Shown: one piece after another, positions 17,142 through 25,606 of the stretch
How the letters are laid out: each line of letters opens with the position of its first letter
Position numbering within the stretch: position 1 is the first letter of the stretch
Assembly (NCBI GenBank): GCA_947501355.1
Contig: CANMVA010000001.1
Span: 186,001-250,000, forward strand
DNA: 64,000 nt
Direction: 5' to 3'
Origin: an uncultured Paracoccaceae bacterium
Lineage (GTDB): Bacteria; Pseudomonadota; Alphaproteobacteria; Rhodobacterales; Rhodobacteraceae
Position numbers and translations under genes: made by a program
The notes under the pieces: generated by a model
What the model was told of the DNA's origin: nothing
Databases searched by the model: none
What the model saw: the letters and a program-made list of their open reading frames with translations, nothing else

Positions 17142-20100
17142 GGCAGGATGGTCAACGCACCCGTCGCGCCCCACCCGCGATCAGTGGGGCGATACATATC
17201 CTCGACACTGGCGGCGGGATGGTGGAACTGACCGGGCGAGATGGCTCGGACGATATAGGCCAGATCAAACGGCTTGTCGGAGCGCCAATCGACAGCAGCC
17301 AAAAAGCGATCCGCACGGAATTCTGTCGTTTGGGTCGGCGACGTTTGCAGCCAGTCAAGACCTTGCGTGTCCCCGCTGCGAATGAGGTTCGGGTTGTCGA
17401 TCTCAAAGCCTGCGGGAAGGGGGTCGTCGACCATCAGGCGCGCCTCCACCGGGCCAAGCGGGGTCACGTTCAGCACAGTGACAAGGCGGTCGCCCACAGA
17501 GATGGTGGCAGGGTCAACAGGCGCCCCATCCAGCGAGAAATAGCTGCGCGTGATGCGGAACGCGGTGCCGCCTGCAGGCTCCGGCGTCTCTGGCACGCCG
17601 AAAGTCGAAAGCGTGATCGGTTGGACCGCGTCGCTGGTGTTGGCGATGACGGTCGAGGTGGCCGCTTGATCCTCCATCAGGCGCAAAAGCGGGCCGTCTA
17701 CAGGAGCGCCATCGACGCTGAGACCGGACAGCGGGTTGCTGTCGATCAATGCGTTTGCAGCCAGCAGCGTCCACGCGGCTTCTTGGGTGGAGGCGCGGTC
17801 CGGGGCGCGGCTGAGGGCTGTGATCAGAGTCTCTGCATCCACAGCCTCGGAACCTGCTTCGACTGCGAGCGTCAGCACGGCAGCGGTGTCACGCAACGCG
17901 GTGCCGTAATCGCTGCGCCAGCCCGTATCGGGGGCGGGCGTGGTGGCTTTGCGGAACATCGCATCGGCGCGAGTCGGGTCGCCGTAAAGCGCCAACGCCG
18001 CGCCAAGTTGCGCGCGTGCAAGCGGGGTGGCGAACGCGTCGGCTTTAACGTCTGCGTAATAGCGCAGGTCGCCCATTTTCGCCTGCCCCTCGCGGGCGAG
18101 GACCATCAGGGCATAAGCCAACCCTTCGCCGCCTTGCTCGAAGTCAGGGGCGTAGTTCACGGCGTTGGTGAGGTTGTCCAAGGCGCGGGTAAAGGCGAGG
18201 TCGGGGACTGCGTAGTCTTGCGCACGGGCGCGGGACAAAAAGTCGGTCACATAGGCATCGAGCCACAGATCGCCGCTGCCGACCGACCACAGGCCAAACG
18301 CGCCATTGGCGGCTTGGCGGGCGAGGATTTGGTCGATGGATGTCGCGATGCGCGCGGTCAGGGCGGCGTCATCCGCTTGGCCCATCGCTTGGGCCACCCG
18401 GTTCAGATAGAGCAGCGGCAGCGCGCGGGAGGTCACCTGCTCCGTGCAGCCATAAGGGTAGCGGTCCAGCGTTTGCAGCAGGCCCGGCACGTTGAGCCGC
18501 GCAAGCGGTCCGGCAGAGAGCGTGGCAGAGGCGGAGCCCGCGCGCAGCCCCGCGAAAACATCCGCGTCAAAGGTGAAGCTGCCCCCGGGGTCCAGCGTGA
18601 ACCGACTGGTGCGCAGGGTTTGCGGATCGTTCTGGCGGATGGGCAGCTGCGCGGTTTGCGTCAGGGTGCGCTCGTCAGGCGTGGTGAGGGTGATGTCGAT
18701 GGCGGCGAGGCCGACCTCGATAGCCTCAATCGGGACGGTGATGCGTTGGGTTTCGCCCTCGGCCAGCATGACAGAGCTTGGCACATTCCCCAGCGTCAGA
18801 CTCGTGGTGGAAAGGGTCAGCGGCATCTCGCCCGTGGGGCCTTCGGTATGGGTGACCTCCAGCAGCAGTTGCGTGGCGTCGCCGGGTGCCAAGAACCGCG
18901 GCGTTGTCGCGGCGACGACGACCGGGTCGCGGAGGATCACGTCGGCGCTGGCTTGGCCGATGGCGGTCTCGCTCCAAACGACGGCCATGACGCGGACGGT
19001 GCCGTTGAAGGCGGGGAGATCAAAGGGAACCTCCGCCGTTCCATCGGGGCCGATGGTGATCGGGCCAGTGAAAAAGGACACAAGGTCTTCGGGCGGGGGT
19101 GCTTGCTGATCAAGGCCGCGCGTCGCGTCGCCACCAGAGCGCACGGACCCCATGGTGCCGTTCAGCCCGTCGATCAGTCGTCCGTAGATATCGCGAATGC
19201 CCATGCCAAGGCGACGCTGGCCGAAATAATGGCCTTGGGGATCGGGGGCGTCGAACCCGGTGAGGTTCAAGATACCAAGGTCTACGGCAGCGACGGTGGC
19301 ATAAGCCGCCTCGCCAGGTGCGATGCCATCCACCGTCAGAAGAGACGTCAGCGGCGCGCGCGGTTCGGCCGTTTCGGGCAGTGTTAGGGTCGCATTCAGG
19401 GCCTTGGGGCCGGGATCAATCGCGGCATGGGCCAAGCCCAGCGCGCGGGAAGGGTTGCGACCTGCGGGGGCATCAAGCGGACGGATCACGGTGGCGGTGA
19501 CATAGGCCCCGGAGCCCCAATCATCGGTCACATCAAGGGGGATCAGGTTTTCGCCTTCTGTGACCTCAACCGCTGTCATCGAGATCAGGCGGTTGGACAT
19601 GACTTGCACCAGCGCGGTGCCTGCCGCGCGTGGCACGAGGCGGAGGGTTGCAGTGTCGCCCGCGCTATATTGCGGTTGATCCAAGGAAAGCTCCAGCGTG
19701 TCGGGCGTCGCACTGGCGTCAGCGGCGGCATACCATCCGGCAGAAAACGTGGTGGAGGCGGCGACGAACGCGCCATCGGTACGTTCCACGCGCAGTTCAT
19801 ACTGGCCCCAGTCGACGGGTGCTTCGATGGGGGTTGCAGCATCGCCGAGAGAGGCGGTTCCGGCGCTGATACGGGTGCGGGTCGTTGTGGGTTCCCACTG
19901 CCAGCGCCCGTTCAGGGAATACCATTGATAGCGTGTCTCCAGACGGTTCAGGGTCCAAGCGACCTCCATCGGAAGCGGTGCTTGATCGGGACCGATGGCG
20001 ATCAGGTCGAAGCCCGCAGTCGCGCCTTGGCCAAGTGTGCCGTCAAACTGCGGTTTGATGCCGATCATGGGGGTGTCTGGCAGGACGATGCGGGTCAAGC

Positions 20101-22534
20101 TCCGCTCCACCGGGCGGCCAGAGCCTTCGGCGACGCGGGTGGTGACGTCCAGCTCAAGCGGGCGGTCGGCTTGGGTGAGATCGGGCAAGGTCACGGGCAA
20201 GGTAGCGCGGCCCTCTGCATCGGTTTTTCGGTCGAAAGGCAGACTTGTGGCAGCGGCCTGGATCGGCTGATCGGCGCGCCCGAATTGGTAGCCGGGAAAA
20301 GCCTCCAGCCCGGAAGCGGCGCGCAGCACGACATCGCCTTCGATCCGAAGATCGGCGGCGGGCGCGCCAAAGAGGTAACGCGCGTCGATGGCAAGCGGCG
20401 GCCGGTCGCCCAGCGCAATCCTCTCTGGCAGATCAAGCGTGAAATCGAGGCGCTCTGGCAGGAAATCTTCAACCAGAATGCGGGTTTCCGCCAAGGCCGG
20501 GCTATCCAGATCGGCTTTGACTTCGATCCGCCATGTTCCGCGCGGGACGGCATCTGCCAGCGGCAACGCGAGCACATGGCCGCTAGCGACCGGATTTGCA
20601 GACAGATGACGGCTGTATTCGACACCGTCGGGGCGGCTCAGGATCGCGGTTAATGGCAGCGCGTCGATAGCAGCCGCTTTGCCGTCGCGGGCGAGCGCGG
20701 TCAGGTGGATCGTTTCACCGGGGCGGTAGGCACCGCGATCCGTGGTCAGAAAGACGTCGATGGGTGGTGCTGGCGGCCGCCCCTCAACCCCGCGATCTGA
20801 CAGATCAAAGGCCGGCTCGGTGAGCGACAGAAACGCCATGTCATCGCCAGACTGGACGGTAACCAAGGCAGGTGCGCTACCGCTGGTGCCAAGGGTCAGG
20901 CCTTCTGCAAAGCGGGTGTAGCCTTCGGCATTGGTCACGGCCTCTGCCAGTACCGAATTGGCCCGCGAGATCAGCGTGACGGTGACACCCTCTCGGGCCG
21001 CCGCATCGCTGAGGCCACGCACGAAGACATGCAGCCCATCCGTGCCGGACAGTGTTGTCAGCCCCAGATCAGAAATGACGAACCACTGCATCGCGGCAGG
21101 GGTCTCGTAAGGGTCCGCGCCGGGGATCGCGGCTTGCAACACATAGACGCCCGCAGGCAGCGGCGCGATAATCTCGTCCATCGGCAGGCGCGTGGTCATA
21201 TCGCGGTTGAGGGTGTTCTGCACTTCCCCCGTACCGCTCCATAGCTCCTCAGACAGGTCTGCACCGAAGCGATCTTGCTGCCACGCAGGCAAGGGGCGAC
21301 CGAAGAAATCCTCTTGAATGGCGCGCAGTAGATTGCGGTCGGACACACGGCGCAGCGTCAGGTCGACGGTGTCCGCGTTCACTGTTTCAATTGGCAATGC
21401 GGCGGTGTCTGTTTTTGGCAGGACATAGCCGCGCCCGGGAAAGCGCACGGCCGGGTCGCGGTCGGCGACATAAAGCGTGACTTCGGTCGATTTGCTGAGC
21501 GTTTCGCCGGATTTCGCAGGCAGCCCTTCGCGCAAGGCGATGCGGTAACGCTCACCATGCTGGATCCCTTCGATGCAGAGCTGACGGCCCTCCGCAGTGA
21601 CCGCAAGATCATCGGCGGGTAACTGAACGAAAGGGCGATAATCGGTACTTTCGCCCGCCAGGTCTTCGGACATCACCGCGCAAATGCGCGGGCGTGCCGC
21701 GTTGTTGTTCACCTGCGTCTCGATCACCCGAAAGCCGTAGGTATTGATCGCGCGATCAAGCTGAGCGGTGACCTCGGCGCGCGACTCAATCGACCGGGCA
21801 AGGCGCAACGCGGGGATCATGTCGCGACCCCGCCCCCGCGCTTCAAGCGCGCGCGACAGGGTCAGCAGCGCCCAGACAAGTGCACCGTCCGTATCGGCGC
21901 GCAGGTAGGCGTTAACGGCAGCGCTTTTGGCATTGTCCTGCATACGGCTGCGCTGGTTTCCGTTACGCTCTGCTTCCGCCAGAGCCAGGGACGCGTAGTC
22001 GGCCCACAGCTCGGACGCGTCGGTGAGCGAGATCGCAGCACCGAGCAGACGAAGAGCACCGAGCGGGTCACCTGCCGCTTGCCGCGCGCGGGAAGCGGCG
22101 ATCAGATCGCTGGCGACGGCACCGTTGGCAGGATGCGCAAGGCCAAGACCTTCGGCTTGGGTCCCAGCTGCGCTCAGATCCGCCTCGTTCAGGAACGACA
22201 GATCGGCAGCGCGGGCCGCGCTGGTGGCGATCAGCTCAGGCTCTGTGGCGATCACAATGGCCGAAACCGCACCGTCATAAGGCGTCTGCTCGGACACGTC
22301 GGATTTGAGAAAACACGCGTTGGAGCGGCGGTTGAAGGTGAACGCGTTGCAGGCACCATCCGCAAGGCAGGCGGCTTGGCATCGCTCTAGCGTCACGTCA
22401 AAGAAGGACGCCACATCGCCACCGAAGAAATCCACGTTTGTGGTCACCGCCAGCCGCCTCTCGGGCACCGGATCGCTTGCATGGGCAGGCAAGGCAAGAC
22501 ACAGGATCAGGAGGGCGGCGAGACTGCGGAGCAT
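17138..22534 (-). CDS. bacterial alpha-2-macroglobulin with N-terminal PAN domain
   Basis: A 1798-residue periplasmic protease trap. The signal peptide MLRSLAALLILCLALPAHA is followed by a PAN/apple-like module (FFDVTLERCQAACLADGACNAFTFN, then ACFLKSD) with the expected Cys residues. Then come repeated MG domains, the bait region and the thioester motif CTEQ in YPYGCTEQVTSRALPL at about residue 1363, and the thioester and receptor-like domains. The gene is translationally coupled to pbpC. In this system A2M is thought to trap foreign proteases after cell-wall damage while PbpC repairs the wall. The start at 22534 has AAAGGAAA upstream. Confidence 0.95.
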   Translation of the reverse strand: MLRSLAALLILCLALPAHASDPVPERRLAVTTNVDFFGGDVASFFDVTLERCQAACLADGACNAFTFNRRSNACFLKSDVSEQTPYDGAVSAIVIATEPELIATSAARAADLSFLNEADLSAAGTQAEGLGLAHPANGAVASDLIAASRARQAAGDPLGALRLLGAAISLTDASELWADYASLALAEAERNGNQRSRMQDNAKSAAVNAYLRADTDGALVWALLTLSRALEARGRGRDMIPALRLARSIESRAEVTAQLDRAINTYGFRVIETQVNNNAARPRICAVMSEDLAGESTDYRPFVQLPADDLAVTAEGRQLCIEGIQHGERYRIALREGLPAKSGETLSKSTEVTLYVADRDPAVRFPGRGYVLPKTDTAALPIETVNADTVDLTLRRVSDRNLLRAIQEDFFGRPLPAWQQDRFGADLSEELWSGTGEVQNTLNRDMTTRLPMDEIIAPLPAGVYVLQAAIPGADPYETPAAMQWFVISDLGLTTLSGTDGLHVFVRGLSDAAAREGVTVTLISRANSVLAEAVTNAEGYTRFAEGLTLGTSGSAPALVTVQSGDDMAFLSLTEPAFDLSDRGVEGRPPAPPIDVFLTTDRGAYRPGETIHLTALARDGKAAAIDALPLTAILSRPDGVEYSRHLSANPVASGHVLALPLADAVPRGTWRIEVKADLDSPALAETRILVEDFLPERLDFTLDLPERIALGDRPPLAIDARYLFGAPAADLRIEGDVVLRAASGLEAFPGYQFGRADQPIQAAATSLPFDRKTDAEGRATLPVTLPDLTQADRPLELDVTTRVAEGSGRPVERSLTRIVLPDTPMIGIKPQFDGTLGQGATAGFDLIAIGPDQAPLPMEVAWTLNRLETRYQWYSLNGRWQWEPTTTRTRISAGTASLGDAATPIEAPVDWGQYELRVERTDGAFVAASTTFSAGWYAAADASATPDTLELSLDQPQYSAGDTATLRLVPRAAGTALVQVMSNRLISMTAVEVTEGENLIPLDVTDDWGSGAYVTATVIRPLDAPAGRNPSRALGLAHAAIDPGPKALNATLTLPETAEPRAPLTSLLTVDGIAPGEAAYATVAAVDLGILNLTGFDAPDPQGHYFGQRRLGMGIRDIYGRLIDGLNGTMGSVRSGGDATRGLDQQAPPPEDLVSFFTGPITIGPDGTAEVPFDLPAFNGTVRVMAVVWSETAIGQASADVILRDPVVVAATTPRFLAPGDATQLLLEVTHTEGPTGEMPLTLSTTSLTLGNVPSSVMLAEGETQRITVPIEAIEVGLAAIDITLTTPDERTLTQTAQLPIRQNDPQTLRTSRFTLDPGGSFTFDADVFAGLRAGSASATLSAGPLARLNVPGLLQTLDRYPYGCTEQVTSRALPLLYLNRVAQAMGQADDAALTARIATSIDQILARQAANGAFGLWSVGSGDLWLDAYVTDFLSRARAQDYAVPDLAFTRALDNLTNAVNYAPDFEQGGEGLAYALMVLAREGQAKMGDLRYYADVKADAFATPLARAQLGAALALYGDPTRADAMFRKATTPAPDTGWRSDYGTALRDTAAVLTLAVEAGSEAVDAETLITALSRAPDRASTQEAAWTLLAANALIDSNPLSGLSVDGAPVDGPLLRLMEDQAATSTVIANTSDAVQPITLSTFGVPETPEPAGGTAFRITRSYFSLDGAPVDPATISVGDRLVTVLNVTPLGPVEARLMVDDPLPAGFEIDNPNLIRSGDTQGLDWLQTSPTQTTEFRADRFLAAVDWRSDKPFDLAYIVRAISPGQFHHPAASVEDMYRPTDRGWGATGALTILP

Positions 22535-22642
22535 GGCGTTTCCTTTCAGGCTACGCTCATGCTGACACGACCCCCGGTGCATTGCCAACGATTCCTGCCG
22601 GGCCCGAGGCGTGGTTAAAGGGTTCTTCACCCTCTACTCCTA

Positions 22643-24793
22643 ATGTCGCTGCAACCTAAGACGGACGCAGGCATGACGGCCACCAACAGACTGCTGGAAG
22701 AACGCCGCGCGCGGCTCAGCGCAGAGCGCTTGCTTGAACAAAAGCAGGCAGAGCTTTTTGCCGCCAATAAGAAGCTGGGCACCCATGCGCAGAAGCTCTC
22801 GGAAGAGATTGTCGAGATCCGGGATGAGAACTCTCGCGTGCGCTCTGATCTGGAGCGCGCGACGCTCAAGGCCGGTATCGCCGAGCGGCGTTTGTGGGAT
22901 TCGATTGAAACGATCCATGATGGCTTTGCGGTCTTTGACAGTGACGGGCAACTGATTGCCGCGAACCGATCCTACATCGCGGTGTTTGACGGGCTGGAAG
23001 AGGTCACGGTCGGTATCTCTTACGTGCGGATTTTGCAGCTTCTGACCGAAGAAGGCATCGTCGATACCGGCGACATGAGCAGCGCAGAGTGGCGCGCGAT
23101 GATGACCCAGCGCTGGCAGGCGGATGTGATTGAGCCGATCACGCTCAGGCTTTGGAATGACAGCTATATCAAGCTGATGGACCGGCGCGGCGGCGAGGGC
23201 GATATGGTGAGCCTTGCGCTCGATATTACCGACACGATCCGTTACGAGAAAGAACTGCGCGCCGCCCATGCGGAGGCTGAGGCCGCGACCCGCGCCAAAT
23301 CCGCCTTCCTTGCCAATATGAGCCACGAGATCAGGACGCCGATGAACGGTGTCGTCGGCATGGCCGAGCTGATGCAGGACACCGAGCTGACCGAAGAACA
23401 GCGGCTTTATGTCGACACGATCAAAAGCTCTGGCGAGGCGCTGCTGGTCATCATCAATGACGTTCTGGATTACTCGAAGATCGAGGCCGAGAAGCTGACG
23501 CTCAACACCACTGATTTCGATCTGGAGCGCTGCGTCCACGAGGTCGTCATGCTGTTACAGCCAATTGCCCGCGATAAGGGCATTGAGCTGCTGATTGACT
23601 ACGATATGTTCCTGCCTTCCGGGTTCCACGGCGATCCGGGCCGGATCAGGCAGGTGCTGACGAATATCATCGGGAACGCGGTGAAATTTACCTCTGAAGG
23701 GCATGTGCTGGTGCGTGTGACGGGCCATGCGGATGGCGAGGATCCGCTGGATATGAAAGTGCATATCGCCATTGAAGACACCGGAATCGGTATCCCCGAA
23801 AACATGGTCGATCATGTGTTCGGCCAGTTCAATCAGGTCGAGGACGAGAAGAACCGCAAGTTTGAAGGCACTGGTCTGGGACTGGCCATTTCCAAGCAGT
23901 TGGTCGGCTTGATGGGCGGTGAGATCTGGGTCGAGAGCGAGGTCGATGTCGGCTCGTGTTTCGGCATATATATCCGCATGCCCGCGCTGGAAGGTCAGGA
24001 GGCAGAGCCGCTGAACCTGCCCGCCGGGTTGAGCCACGTCTTGTTGGTGAAAGACGATCAGGTGACGCGGACGATTGTGTCCAAGCAGCTGTCAGCCCTT
24101 GGTGTCGAGCCTGACATTTGCGCCGATAGCGAAAGCGCGTTGGCGCTGGCCGAAGAGACAGCGTATGACCTGGTGATCGTCGATCTGGGGGCCGCGACGC
24201 GCGATGGCGAGACGCTGGTCGCGGACATGCGGCGGGCCGGGATGACGGTCCCGGCGATCGTCATGTCCTCCGCGCCGAACGCCGCGGCCAAGGACGAAGA
24301 GACGGTCCTGCATTTGCAAAGCACCGCGATGCGGCAGGATCTGGTCGCGCTGATCCATGATCTCTGCCCCGCCAAGGAGGTGCCTTTGCGCAAGATGCGG
24401 GTGCTGGCGGCTGATGACAATCGGACCAACCGGCTGGTGCTGGAGAAGATGCTGAAGGGCCTCGATATCGAGCTGCAATTTGCGACGGACGGAAATGAGG
24501 CTGTGGCGGGATATCAGGAATTCGCGCCGGACTTGATCTTCATGGACATCTCCATGCCGCATAAGGATGGCAAGGAAGCCACCCGCGACATCCGCGCGAT
24601 GGAGACGGGCGATCCGATCCCGATTTGCGCGGTCACAGCTCACGCGATGGACGGCGATGCGGACCCGCTTCGCGAGGCGGGGTTGGATCATTACCTGACG
24701 AAGCCCGTACGCAAGAAAGCGCTTTACGGGCTGATAGAAGAGGTCATGCCAGAGGGGCTATTACCCGTCTTCCCAGTCATTCAGGAGGGGTAA
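22643..24793 (+). CDS. hybrid sensor histidine kinase / response regulator
   Basis: A 716-residue cytoplasmic hybrid kinase. Residues 1-85 form a coiled coil (RRARLSAERLLEQKQAELFAANKK), followed by a PAS domain (about 90-210), HisKA with His228 (MSHEIRTPMNG), HATPase (GNAVKFTSEGHV, IEDTGIGIPENM, FEGTGLGLAISK) and two receiver domains. Receiver 1 keeps an acidic pair (VKDDQ) and Asp514, but the usual Lys-Pro is missing. Receiver 2 is complete, with Asp635 (MDISMPHKDG) and LTKPVRKK. There are no membrane segments. The target is unknown. The ATG at 22643 lacks a good ribosome site; Met at 22673 is an alternative. It is divergent from the macroglobulin gene. Confidence 0.92.
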   Translation: MSLQPKTDAGMTATNRLLEERRARLSAERLLEQKQAELFAANKKLGTHAQKLSEEIVEIRDENSRVRSDLERATLKAGIAERRLWDSIETIHDGFAVFDSDGQLIAANRSYIAVFDGLEEVTVGISYVRILQLLTEEGIVDTGDMSSAEWRAMMTQRWQADVIEPITLRLWNDSYIKLMDRRGGEGDMVSLALDITDTIRYEKELRAAHAEAEAATRAKSAFLANMSHEIRTPMNGVVGMAELMQDTELTEEQRLYVDTIKSSGEALLVIINDVLDYSKIEAEKLTLNTTDFDLERCVHEVVMLLQPIARDKGIELLIDYDMFLPSGFHGDPGRIRQVLTNIIGNAVKFTSEGHVLVRVTGHADGEDPLDMKVHIAIEDTGIGIPENMVDHVFGQFNQVEDEKNRKFEGTGLGLAISKQLVGLMGGEIWVESEVDVGSCFGIYIRMPALEGQEAEPLNLPAGLSHVLLVKDDQVTRTIVSKQLSALGVEPDICADSESALALAEETAYDLVIVDLGAATRDGETLVADMRRAGMTVPAIVMSSAPNAAAKDEETVLHLQSTAMRQDLVALIHDLCPAKEVPLRKMRVLAADDNRTNRLVLEKMLKGLDIELQFATDGNEAVAGYQEFAPDLIFMDISMPHKDGKEATRDIRAMETGDPIPICAVTAHAMDGDADPLREAGLDHYLTKPVRKKALYGLIEEVMPEGLLPVFPVIQEG

Positions 24794-25554
24794 TCGCGCA
24801 GGAAAACCCAGCGGTCACCCTCGGACAGGTCGGCGTTGTAGGCGTAACCTCCGCTGTCGAAATCCTTGAGGCCATCGGGCGTGGTGATGCGCCGTTCGAT
24901 CATGAAGCGGGCCATCGCGCCGCGGGCTTTCTTGGCGTAGAAGCTGACTATCTTGGGGGTGCCGTCCTTCTTCTCCATGAAGAGCGGCGTGATCACCCGC
25001 AGCTTGAGCGCGTCCAAATCGACGGCGCCGAAGTATTCTTGCGAGGCGCAGTTGACGAGCGTGTCGGCGCCTAGAGCCTTTGCCTGTTTATTGAGCAGTT
25101 TCGAGATATCGGCGCCCCAATAATCGTAGAGCGTCTTGCCATGCTCAGTTTTTAAGCGGCTGCCCATCTCGAGCCGGTAGGGCTGGATTTCGTCCAGTGG
25201 GCGGAGTGCACCGTAGAGGCCGGACAGAATGCGCAGGTGATCCTGGGCGTAATCCAGATCGTCTTTGTCGAGCGTGCTGGCCTCAAGCCCCTGATAGGTG
25301 TCGCCGGCAAAAGCGAGTGCTGCGGCTTTCGTGGTATCCGCCTTTGGTCGCTGTTTGAAATCCGCGAAACGGTCTGCGTTCAGCTTGGCGAGGTTCTCGG
25401 AGATATCCATGAGCTTTTGCAGCTCACCGACGCTCAGATCGCGTGCAATCCCGGCCAGTTCGACGGCGCGTTTCTGGAAGATGGGCTTGGTCGGTTCGAT
25501 CCCGGCGACCGGCTCCATGTCCAGTTTCTTGGCGGGTGAAATCACAACGAGCAT
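24781..25554 (-). CDS. yaaA: peroxide stress protein YaaA (DUF328)
   Basis: A 257-residue protein. The N terminus MLVVISPAKKLDMEP, the segment GDTYQGLEASTLDKDDL, and LRILSGLYGALRPLDEIQPYRLEMG are the YaaA hallmarks. YaaA limits free intracellular iron and so oxidative DNA damage during peroxide stress in E. coli. The ATG at 25554 has AAGGGG upstream. Its 3' end overlaps the end of the hybrid kinase gene by 13 bp on the opposite strand. recQ lies 52 bp upstream on the same strand. Confidence 0.95.
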   Translation of the reverse strand: MLVVISPAKKLDMEPVAGIEPTKPIFQKRAVELAGIARDLSVGELQKLMDISENLAKLNADRFADFKQRPKADTTKAAALAFAGDTYQGLEASTLDKDDLDYAQDHLRILSGLYGALRPLDEIQPYRLEMGSRLKTEHGKTLYDYWGADISKLLNKQAKALGADTLVNCASQEYFGAVDLDALKLRVITPLFMEKKDGTPKIVSFYAKKARGAMARFMIERRITTPDGLKDFDSGGYAYNADLSEGDRWVFLRDYPS

Positions 25555-25606
25555 TTGAAACCCCTTCGTCAGCGTTCTGCCTTATTTAGCGGGTTGGGCC
25601 GCGGCC

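Noticed and set aside
16949-19387. Long plus-strand frames (up to 812 codons) opposite the macroglobulin gene
   Set aside because: They mirror the high-GC codon pattern of the real minus-strand gene, lack family motifs and start mid-gene.
22535-22630. N-terminal extension of the macroglobulin upstream of MLRSLAALLILC
   Set aside because: It would hide the signal peptide behind 32 charged residues and lacks a ribosome site.
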